NCBI GenBank assembly: GCA_964430755.1
Contig: CAYSFT010000083.1
Span: 1 to 5,845 of the forward strand
Reading direction: 5' to 3'
From: Flemingiibacterium sp964430755
GTDB taxonomy: Bacteria; Bacillota; Clostridia; Oscillospirales; CAG-272
DNA length: 5,845 nt
The translations under genes and the position numbers were made by a program. This document shows, piece by piece, positions 1-5,659 of this stretch. The notes under the pieces are model-generated. The model was not told where the DNA came from, did not search any database, and saw nothing but the letters and a program-made list of their open reading frames with translations. The first letter of the stretch is position 1, and every line of letters starts with the position of its first letter.

Positions 1-536
1 TTTTCGCCGCGGTCGAAGTAAATTTCCGAGCAGGGACCGCAAGGACCTGAACCGTGCTCCCAGAAGTTGTCTGCCTTACCGAGACGTACAACGTGAGCGG
101 GATTTACGCCGATTTCGTTTACCCAGATATCGTATGCTTCGTCATCGTTCTCGTAAATTGACGGCCAGAGAAGCTCGCCCGGGATTTCGAGGGTGACGGT
201 GAGAAATTCCCATGCCCATGCGATTGCTTCATGCTTGAAATAATCGCCGAACGAGAAGTTACCGAGCATTTCAAAATAAGTACCGTGACGTGCAGTCTTA
301 CCAACACGCTCAAGGTCGGGAGTTCTGATACACTTCTGGCAGGTGGTAACTCTGCGGCGCGGAGGCTCGACCTCACCCGTGAAGAATTTCTTCATCGGCG
401 CCATGCCGGAGTTTATCAAGAGAAGTGATTTGTCGTTATTAGGTACGAGTGAGAAGCTGGGAAGGCGAAGGTGATCCTTTGATTCAAAGAAAGAAAGGTA
501 CTTCTCGCGCAGCTCATTAAGGCCTGTCCATTTCAT
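1..536 (-). CDS. alaS: Alanyl-tRNA synthetase, N-terminal part (3' end outside window)
   Basis: This is the first 178 codons of alanyl-tRNA synthetase, the cytoplasmic class II enzyme that charges tRNA-Ala with alanine using ATP. The protein begins MKWTGLNELREKYLSFFESK, the usual AlaRS N-terminus. Next come LVPNNDKSLLLINSGMAPMK (about 30-49), the TCQKCIRTPDLERVGKTARH segment (about 65-84), the class II motif 2 region FEMLGNFSFGDYFK (88-101) and WEHGSGPCGPCSEIYFD (159-175). All belong to the catalytic adenylation core; the tRNA-recognition, editing and C-Ala domains lie beyond the window edge. An in-frame ATG five codons upstream (549-551) exists. It is not preferred because it overlaps the GGAGG ribosome-binding site that is well placed for the ATG at 534-536. 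Promoter and leader are described separately. The call is secure. Confidence 0.97.
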   Translation of the reverse strand, partial: MKWTGLNELREKYLSFFESKDHLRLPSFSLVPNNDKSLLLINSGMAPMKKFFTGEVEPPRRRVTTCQKCIRTPDLERVGKTARHGTYFEMLGNFSFGDYFKHEAIAWAWEFLTVTLEIPGELLWPSIYENDDEAYDIWVNEIGVNPAHVVRLGKADNFWEHGSGPCGPCSEIYFDRGE

Positions 537-544
537 TTTTATGT

Positions 545-549
545 CCTCC
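545..549 (-). promoter_or_regulatory. Ribosome-binding site of alaS
   Basis: On the minus strand this reads GGAGG and stands eight bases before the ATG at 536. It decides the start codon, because the alternative in-frame ATG at 551-549 would run into the site itself and has no Shine-Dalgarno of its own in the repeat-filled leader. Confidence 0.85.
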
Positions 550-555
550 ATTTTG

Positions 556-596
556 TATGGTTAAAATATTTGCATATATGGTTAAAATATTAGCAT
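556..596. repeat. Two tandem 20-bp direct repeats in the alaS leader
   Basis: Copy one (556-575) and copy two (577-596) are identical except at one position, where tatggttaaaatatt is followed by tgcat in one and agcat in the other. The repeat period is 21 bp, which is two turns of B-DNA, so a protein bound to both copies would sit on the same face. The pair fills nearly all of the predicted 5' untranslated leader, between the expected transcription start (about 599) and the GGAGG at 549-545. A regulatory role (operator or leader RNA element) is inferred from position only; the motif does not match a regulator I recognise. Confidence 0.7.
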
Positions 597-605
597 CATT
601 ATTAT

Positions 606-634
606 ATTATATCACGTAGAAAAGCACTTGTCAA
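606..634 (-). promoter_or_regulatory. Consensus sigma-A (sigma-70 type) promoter of alaS
   Basis: On the minus strand, TTGACA (634-629) is followed by exactly 17 bases and then TATAAT (611-606). Both hexamers match consensus and the spacing is optimal. Transcription should start near 599, giving a leader of about 63 nt before the alaS ATG. A second overlapping TATAAT lies at 606-601, but with 22-bp spacing it is a poorer -10. The -35 hexamer begins only six bases past the stop codon of the upstream hydrolase gene. A leader this short has no room for a T-box riboswitch, a common control of aminoacyl-tRNA synthetase genes in Clostridia. Confidence 0.9.
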
Positions 635-640
635 TACAGT

Positions 641-1747
641 TTACATCGAAAGTGCGTGCTCTACGGCTTTTCCGATAACCTCTGCCATGCGTGTCATACC
701 GAGGTCGTTCGGATGCGTGAGGTCAACGGTGCAGTCATCGCGCATATCGTCGCCGAAAAGGGAATAACCGTCGATGAAGATGACTCGCTCACCGCGCTTG
801 TATGCGTTCATATATGTAGCGAAGATTATCTCACGGCGTTTGATATTTTCCTGATCCTCTGACGGGGTTGCAAAAATATTCGGCTTTGACAGCATGATGA
901 CGGGGGTATCCGGATGAGTTTCACGAAAACGCAGATACAGCTTTTCGTGCGTTGCGGCTAAATGCTCGGGATTTGGAGCATTGTGGTCATAGTCGAGTAC
1001 GAAAACCGAGCAATCGAGCGTGGCAAGGTATTCGATCATTGTGTCCTCTGCCTTAGCAGAACCGCTGAAACCAAGATTTATAAAGTTTGTGTCGAGCTTT
1101 CTTGAAATGAGCGATTCATACGCCATGCCGGGACGCGATGCGCAGAAGCCATGTGTTATTGATGAGCCGTAATACAGAACCGGACGTTCATATTTATAAT
1201 CCTCACGGCGTGATAGCTCCGAGGTGCAGTCAAGTCCGATGTAGAGGTCGATCATTCCTTGGAAATAGGGAAGATTCAAGGTGATTTCCTTGCGTCCCTC
1301 GGGGAGATTAATAATGTTATATGAATCGGAATCTGCAAACGGTATATTTGGATTCCAGCTCATAAGAGGTGCCATTGAGCCTGAATATGTATCCTTGCCG
1401 TTTCGCTTGATATAAACATCAAATCCGGCGACTCCGATTGGCGCAGCGTGAATAAGATTATAAAGATGATCGTGATTTGTTTTGAATGCGAGATAATTTG
1501 AAGTTGTTACAAAGCGTATACGTCCGCCTGCGGTGCTGTAATTGCAGTTTTTAACGCCCTCATTGACATTTTCTGCAACCTCCTCCGGCATACGCATATA
1601 ACGCGAGGTGTTCTTGTAATCATACAGACCGTAAACGCGAAAATCATCCGTGGTACGAACATCGTAAAAACGCAGGGTATCAAGGCTTGTCAGGCGCTCG
1701 TTTTTAATTCCAAGCTCGGCGCAGGTGTATCCGTTATAATTTATCAT
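641..1747 (-). CDS. SGNH/GDSL hydrolase, second of two tandem paralogues
   Basis: This 368-residue serine hydrolase belongs to the SGNH superfamily and is probably an esterase or acylhydrolase. An N-terminal beta-rich domain (about 1-178) ends in FQGMIDLYIGLD, which resembles the GxDLY motif of the N-terminal domain that precedes this SGNH type. The catalytic domain (about 188-366) shows block I as GSSIT (194-198, nucleophile Ser196), block II as NLGFSGSAK (Gly226, oxyanion hole), block III as DYDHN (Asn256) and block V as DLTHPND (Asp342 and His345). The catalytic set is therefore complete. No signal peptide or membrane segment is visible, so a cytoplasmic location is expected. The start has a GAGGTG seven bases upstream that overlaps the stop of the preceding paralogue, so the two are translationally linked. 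Likely substrates are acetylated or acylated sugars, by family analogy only. The true substrate cannot be read from the sequence. No terminator follows it. Confidence 0.88.
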   Translation of the reverse strand: MINYNGYTCAELGIKNERLTSLDTLRFYDVRTTDDFRVYGLYDYKNTSRYMRMPEEVAENVNEGVKNCNYSTAGGRIRFVTTSNYLAFKTNHDHLYNLIHAAPIGVAGFDVYIKRNGKDTYSGSMAPLMSWNPNIPFADSDSYNIINLPEGRKEITLNLPYFQGMIDLYIGLDCTSELSRREDYKYERPVLYYGSSITHGFCASRPGMAYESLISRKLDTNFINLGFSGSAKAEDTMIEYLATLDCSVFVLDYDHNAPNPEHLAATHEKLYLRFRETHPDTPVIMLSKPNIFATPSEDQENIKRREIIFATYMNAYKRGERVIFIDGYSLFGDDMRDDCTVDLTHPNDLGMTRMAEVIGKAVEHALSM

Positions 1748-1754
1748 GACACTT

Positions 1755-1760
1755 CACCTC
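1755..1760 (-). promoter_or_regulatory. Ribosome-binding site overlapping the upstream stop codon
   Basis: The minus strand reads GAGGTG seven bases before the ATG at 1747. Its first two bases are the last two bases of the TGA stop (1761-1759) of the upstream paralogue. This arrangement suggests that ribosomes ending on the first hydrolase re-initiate on the second, keeping the two products in proportion. Confidence 0.75.
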
Positions 1761-2838
1761 ACATTTCAAGCGCATATTTAAGCGCTTTGGAAACATATTT
1801 TGCCATGTACGTCATGCCGAGGTCATTCGGGTGAACTCCGTCAGCACTCCATTCGCCGCAAAGCTGCGGATCGTCTATATGATAGTCGTCAACGATGAGC
1901 ACCTTTTCGCCGCGCGCACATGCATTATAATATGTATCGTAAATAATTTTTCTTCGTCCGATTACAGGATGATAGCCCGATGTGAACACGGGACGGTGAA
2001 GAATTATCACCGGCGTATCGGGATGGGTTTCACGAAAACGCAGATATAGCTTTTCATGAGTTGCAGCAAGGTGTTCGGGAGTTGGTGCATTGTGGTCATA
2101 ATCGAGGACAAATACAGAGCAGTCGACGCTTGCGAGGTATTCGATTATCGCATCCTCACCCTTTGCGCTTCCGCCGAAACCGAGGGAGATATAGTCAGTG
2201 TCAACCTTACGCGAAACGATGGCGGTGTATGCCATTCCGGGACGTGAAGCACCGCAGCCTTCCGTGATGGATGAGCCGTAATAGAGGACGGGCTTTGTGT
2301 ACTTATAAGCGGAATGTGCTTTAAGAGTTGACTTTGAATCAAGACCGATATAAAGCTCATTAATGGGACAGTAAATCGGCATATAAAGGGTGATTTCTTT
2401 TTCGCCCTCGGGCAGCGTTATAACATCTGCATAACCATTCGGATTTAAGTGAAGTTGCGGCATGAGGTTGCCTGAAAATATCTCTTTGTCGCCGCGCTTT
2501 ATATAGACATCAAATCCGTCACCGAGAAGCACGGACGTTGTGGTGCTTATGGAGTTGCTTCCGATTGTTGTTTTGATGGCGACATAGCTTGACGTTGTTG
2601 TAAAGCGTACACGTCCGCCGGCTGTGAAGTAATTGTGTGCCGCGACGGGTTCGCTGACCTTTTCGGCAACTTCTTCGGGGAAGCGTACAAAGCATTTGTC
2701 GTCAGCCGAGCGCATTATGCCGTGTATATTGAAGCCGCTAGTGGTTCTGACGTTATAGAAACGCAGATCATCAAGGCTTGTCAGTTTTTCATCTGTGATA
2801 CCAAGCTCGGTACAGGTGAGTCCTTGTGAGGTTATCAT
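1759..2838 (-). CDS. SGNH/GDSL hydrolase, first of two tandem paralogues
   Basis: This 359-residue paralogue of the next gene has the same two-domain layout. An N-terminal beta-rich domain (about 1-172) ends with NELYIGLD, a variant of the GxDLY-type motif, and an SGNH catalytic domain runs from about 182 to 357. Block I is GSSIT (188-192, nucleophile Ser190), block II is SLGFGGSAK (Gly220), block III is DYDHN (Asn250), and block V is DGVHPND (Asp333, His336), the closer match to the classic DGxHPN form. The two proteins align from end to end. Differences concentrate around residues 91-106, in a six-residue gap near 134, and in the loop between the central block and the catalytic Asp. No secretion signal is seen. 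The start follows GAAAGG by eight bases, and the gene lies 25 bases after the P-type-like gene, so it is probably in the same transcript. The reaction is inferred to be ester hydrolysis; the substrate is unknown. Confidence 0.88.
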   Translation of the reverse strand: MITSQGLTCTELGITDEKLTSLDDLRFYNVRTTSGFNIHGIMRSADDKCFVRFPEEVAEKVSEPVAAHNYFTAGGRVRFTTTSSYVAIKTTIGSNSISTTTSVLLGDGFDVYIKRGDKEIFSGNLMPQLHLNPNGYADVITLPEGEKEITLYMPIYCPINELYIGLDSKSTLKAHSAYKYTKPVLYYGSSITEGCGASRPGMAYTAIVSRKVDTDYISLGFGGSAKGEDAIIEYLASVDCSVFVLDYDHNAPTPEHLAATHEKLYLRFRETHPDTPVIILHRPVFTSGYHPVIGRRKIIYDTYYNACARGEKVLIVDDYHIDDPQLCGEWSADGVHPNDLGMTYMAKYVSKALKYALEM

Positions 2839-2846
2839 TGTGATTT

Positions 2847-2852
2847 CCTTTC
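2847..2852 (-). promoter_or_regulatory. Ribosome-binding site of the first hydrolase gene
   Basis: The minus strand reads GAAAGG (followed by AAATC), eight bases before the ATG at 2838, within the 25-base gap after the P-type-like gene. It supports the chosen start. No promoter or terminator fits convincingly in this gap. Confidence 0.65.
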
Positions 2853-2863
2853 AAACGAAATGA

Positions 2864-5659
2864 TTATTTCTTATTATCTTTACCCATTGGACGTGTAATG
2901 AGCTTATATATTTCATTAACTGCGAGTGTGACCAGCGAGGCTGCCGCAGAGGCAATAACAGCAGGCCAGGGAAGCGCGACAACGTCAAACAGTGCGCCGA
3001 AGGACGGAATAAGGAAAAGAAGCGCGAGGAAGAGCGCCGTGCCGCCGACAAAGAAGAGATATGAAAAGCTCATTCTCATTCCGGGCTTAAAAATACTCTG
3101 CTCTGAGGCAAGCTCGGCAAAGGTTATAAGCTGACACACTGTGAATGCAACAAATGCCGCGGATGCGAACTGCGCCTCAGACAGTGGTGCTCCGGCGAGC
3201 GACAAAATCGGATGAGTCAGCAGTATAGCAGCCGATTGAAGAAGCGCAAAGGCAACAGCTCTGATATTCATCATAAGCGGTTTTTTCAGCGTTTCTTCGG
3301 CATTGTCTTTAATTGTCAGCGCATTATGCGGAGGTCTTGCGAATGCAGCGGCAAGTATTGCGGCAAGGTCAATGATAAGACCTCCGAAAATCAGCTGCAT
3401 CGGCGTTAACACCTTCATGCCCACTATGAGCGAGCCGAGCACGGCAAAGATACGTGCAAGTTGTGTGGTTGTGAGATAACGAACCATACGCAGGAGATTT
3501 TTATAAATGGTGCGTGCATATTCAAGCGCAGAAACGAGCGCGGCAAATCCACCGTTACCGTTTTCATCAGCATCGGAAACAACGACATCAGAGATCAGCT
3601 TGAGAGCCTCACATTCGTATGCGTTTCCGCTTGCAACACGTGAATAAGCAGGTGTACTTCGTGTACGTATATCTATACCATGACGTTTTGCTTTTGGAGA
3701 TATCGTAACGCTCTGAACAAAGCCGACGTCTGCACGCTTTAAGAGAAGGGCGCCATTAAGACCGCCCGTGAGCAGTCCGACACGCTCTCCGTCTGCTTGA
3801 AAATGCTTGATTATCTGCGAGATCTGCGAAGCGGAAAGTCCGACGTACATATTGTAAAGCGGAAGATTTGTGCGGAGCATATCGCTGTGCATGGATTCAT
3901 ATTTTTGATTTGAGAGTATATTTTTTTCATCGTCGATGATGCCGATTGACATAGCGAGATATTTATCGCTTTCGCTGTATTTGTCGCAGGTCATAATAAC
4001 ACGTACTCCTGCGGCTCTGCAGCGTGAAATCGTCTGTGCGATACCCGGCTGGAGCGGTTCACGGATGGCGATGAAGCCCTCAAGCGTCAGATCACTTTGT
4101 ATCGAGCCTATACGCTGAAGATTATTGTAACCCGTTGAACCTGTTGCAACAGCAACGACGCGGTATGAGCTTCTTGTCAGACTTGCCGCAACATTCAAAA
4201 ATTCGAGACGGTCATCCGGTGACATACGGAAGATTCTATTATTTTCGGTATAATATTCGCAGGCGTTCAGTATCGCTTCAACCTCGCCGCGGCATACCGC
4301 CATATAACGCTCACCTGAGTCAACGGTCAGCGTGGTTTCAAATTTTGATGCGCCGCCGGATGACATATGTTCGATTATCGGATGTGAACGGTCGATTCCC
4401 GAATTATAAAGCGACAGATTCTGCGCAAGGTCGATTATTGCCTCTTCTTCGGGGGTGATCTTACGCGATTTACCCGAGAGTGCGGCAAGTCCGGCGCCGT
4501 ATATGCCCGTCGAAATAACGCCAGAGAGCACGGTACTGCGAATCTTGTCAACACGGTCAACGTCATCGGCGCTGTAAAGCTTTCGTGAAGCGTATATTTT
4601 CTCAACAACGCAGTGTGAGCTTGTTATAACGCCGTCCTTTGGCAGAATAAGCGTTGTAAGATTTTTCAGGTCTTCGAGCTTTTCGGCGTTTTTGATAAGC
4701 GCGCCGATATTAACGTCACGGCGACGCTTCATTGCTCCGAATATACCGCAGCCGACAATTATGTAACCGAATGCGACGTAAAGCTCGCTCATTGCCGCGG
4801 CGGCGAGAGATATACCTGTCAAAAATACATCGTAAACGCCTCTTGACGACAAAAGGAAGAGATTGATTATCGTTATAACAAAAACGAGAGCAAGCATGGA
4901 AAGACTCCACACCGAACAGTATTTTTTCAGTATGGAAAGTATTTTGAGGTTTTCGTGAGTCGCCAGAGTTTTCGCTTTGCCGAGACGGGATGCAACAGTG
5001 TCTTTTGCCGTTGCGACGACAATACCTCTGCCGTTACCTGCTGTGACAACGGTTGTTGCAAACGCCATATTCTTTTGATTCTCAAGCGGAAGTGACGGTG
5101 AAAAATGTGCATACTCCGCGTCTTTGAAAACAGAGGACTGCACTCCCGTCAGCGTGCTTTCGTTAATATATAGCTCCTCTGAAGCAACAAGACGGCAATC
5201 AGCAGGAACGATGTCACCGGCAGAAAAGAAGATTACATCACCAACAACAAGAGAGCGCATATCAACGAGCATCAGCTTTCCATCGCGCATAACCTTTGCG
5301 GTCGGGAGAGAATATTCGGTCATGCCGTCAAGTACCTTTTGCGCCTTATAATATGTGAAAAACGCGGCGGCGTAGTTTATAATCAGGAGCATGACGATAG
5401 TTCCCGCGGCAACGGGAAGCTCGAATATCATCGCTATGATCGCAGTTACAAGCAGAAGCAGGGAAGCGTAATCGGTTGGTATCATACGCTTTGAGCTGAA
5501 GCCCTCAGGCGTTGTGTAGATATTGTTATAACCGTTTTCGCGGCGAAGCTTTGCGGCGGCACTGCGAGTGAGTCCTTTTCCTCGCTCGGTTTTAAAATGC
5601 TTTTCAATCTGCTCGAGCGATTTGTCGTACCAGACTTCGTTTTTTTCTTTTTCCATCAT
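2864..5659 (-). CDS. P-type ATPase-fold membrane protein lacking the catalytic residues (probable pseudo-ATPase, P2/cation-ATPase type)
   Basis: This 931-residue protein has the full layout of a P2-type cation pump. A cation-ATPase N-terminal domain (about 12-78, with GKGLTRSAAAKLRRENGYN) is followed by M1-M2 (about 64-104) and an actuator domain (about 118-235, with AGDIVPADCRL and INESTLTG). Then come M3-M4 (about 250-309), P and N domains (about 325-700), M5-M6 (about 728-774) and M7-M10 (about 798-916). The usual motifs are changed: TGES is TGVQ (171-174), PEGL is SELY (291-294), DKTGT is PKDGV (340-344), KGAPE is RGEVE (457-461), DPPR is EPLQ (534-537), TGD is TCD (557-559) and TGDGVND is TGGLNG (631-636). 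Without the phosphorylated Asp it should not form the phosphoenzyme. The frame is open throughout and codon use resembles its neighbours, so it looks maintained. It starts at ATG 5659 inside the clp stop; ATG 5656 is an alternative. Role unknown; scaffold, sensor or adaptor is a guess. Confidence 0.9.
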   Translation of the reverse strand: MMEKEKNEVWYDKSLEQIEKHFKTERGKGLTRSAAAKLRRENGYNNIYTTPEGFSSKRMIPTDYASLLLLVTAIIAMIFELPVAAGTIVMLLIINYAAAFFTYYKAQKVLDGMTEYSLPTAKVMRDGKLMLVDMRSLVVGDVIFFSAGDIVPADCRLVASEELYINESTLTGVQSSVFKDAEYAHFSPSLPLENQKNMAFATTVVTAGNGRGIVVATAKDTVASRLGKAKTLATHENLKILSILKKYCSVWSLSMLALVFVITIINLFLLSSRGVYDVFLTGISLAAAAMSELYVAFGYIIVGCGIFGAMKRRRDVNIGALIKNAEKLEDLKNLTTLILPKDGVITSSHCVVEKIYASRKLYSADDVDRVDKIRSTVLSGVISTGIYGAGLAALSGKSRKITPEEEAIIDLAQNLSLYNSGIDRSHPIIEHMSSGGASKFETTLTVDSGERYMAVCRGEVEAILNACEYYTENNRIFRMSPDDRLEFLNVAASLTRSSYRVVAVATGSTGYNNLQRIGSIQSDLTLEGFIAIREPLQPGIAQTISRCRAAGVRVIMTCDKYSESDKYLAMSIGIIDDEKNILSNQKYESMHSDMLRTNLPLYNMYVGLSASQISQIIKHFQADGERVGLLTGGLNGALLLKRADVGFVQSVTISPKAKRHGIDIRTRSTPAYSRVASGNAYECEALKLISDVVVSDADENGNGGFAALVSALEYARTIYKNLLRMVRYLTTTQLARIFAVLGSLIVGMKVLTPMQLIFGGLIIDLAAILAAAFARPPHNALTIKDNAEETLKKPLMMNIRAVAFALLQSAAILLTHPILSLAGAPLSEAQFASAAFVAFTVCQLITFAELASEQSIFKPGMRMSFSYLFFVGGTALFLALLFLIPSFGALFDVVALPWPAVIASAAASLVTLAVNEIYKLITRPMGKDNKK
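5656..5659 (-). other. Four-base ATGA stop/start overlap between clp and the P-type-like gene
   Basis: The TGA ending the Clp reading frame (5658-5656) overlaps the ATG of the membrane protein (5659-5657). No Shine-Dalgarno is visible in the bases just before this start, so its translation most likely depends on ribosomes finishing clp. This is the strongest sign that the two genes are co-expressed. If translation instead began at the second ATG (5656-5654), the genes would abut just as closely. Confidence 0.8.

Noticed and set aside
119..428. Short open frames on both strands inside alaS and similar ones throughout the window
   Set aside because: They overlap well-supported genes in other frames, lack ribosome-binding sites and have low-complexity, family-free translations.
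537..640. T-box riboswitch or other structured leader for alaS
   Set aside because: The predicted leader is only about 63 nt and AT-rich; there is no T-box sequence, specifier stem or terminator hairpin.
898..1014. Recent gene conversion between the two hydrolase genes
   Set aside because: The nearly identical protein block has many, mostly synonymous, DNA differences.
2857..2870. Small inverted repeat gaaat-gatt-atttc between the P-type-like gene and the first hydrolase
   Set aside because: A five-base AT-rich stem without a following T-run is too weak to be a terminator.
4627..4645. A frameshift or sequence error as the cause of the missing DKTGT
   Set aside because: The same frame continues with good family similarity on both sides, and independent motifs far away (TGVQ, TCD, TGGLNG) are altered too, which one error cannot explain.
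2864..5659. Ordinary Ca2+ or cation-pumping P-type ATPase
   Set aside because: Overall similarity would suggest this, but the phosphorylated Asp, the TGES Glu, the Mg2+-binding Asp residues and the M4/M5 ion-site positions are absent.
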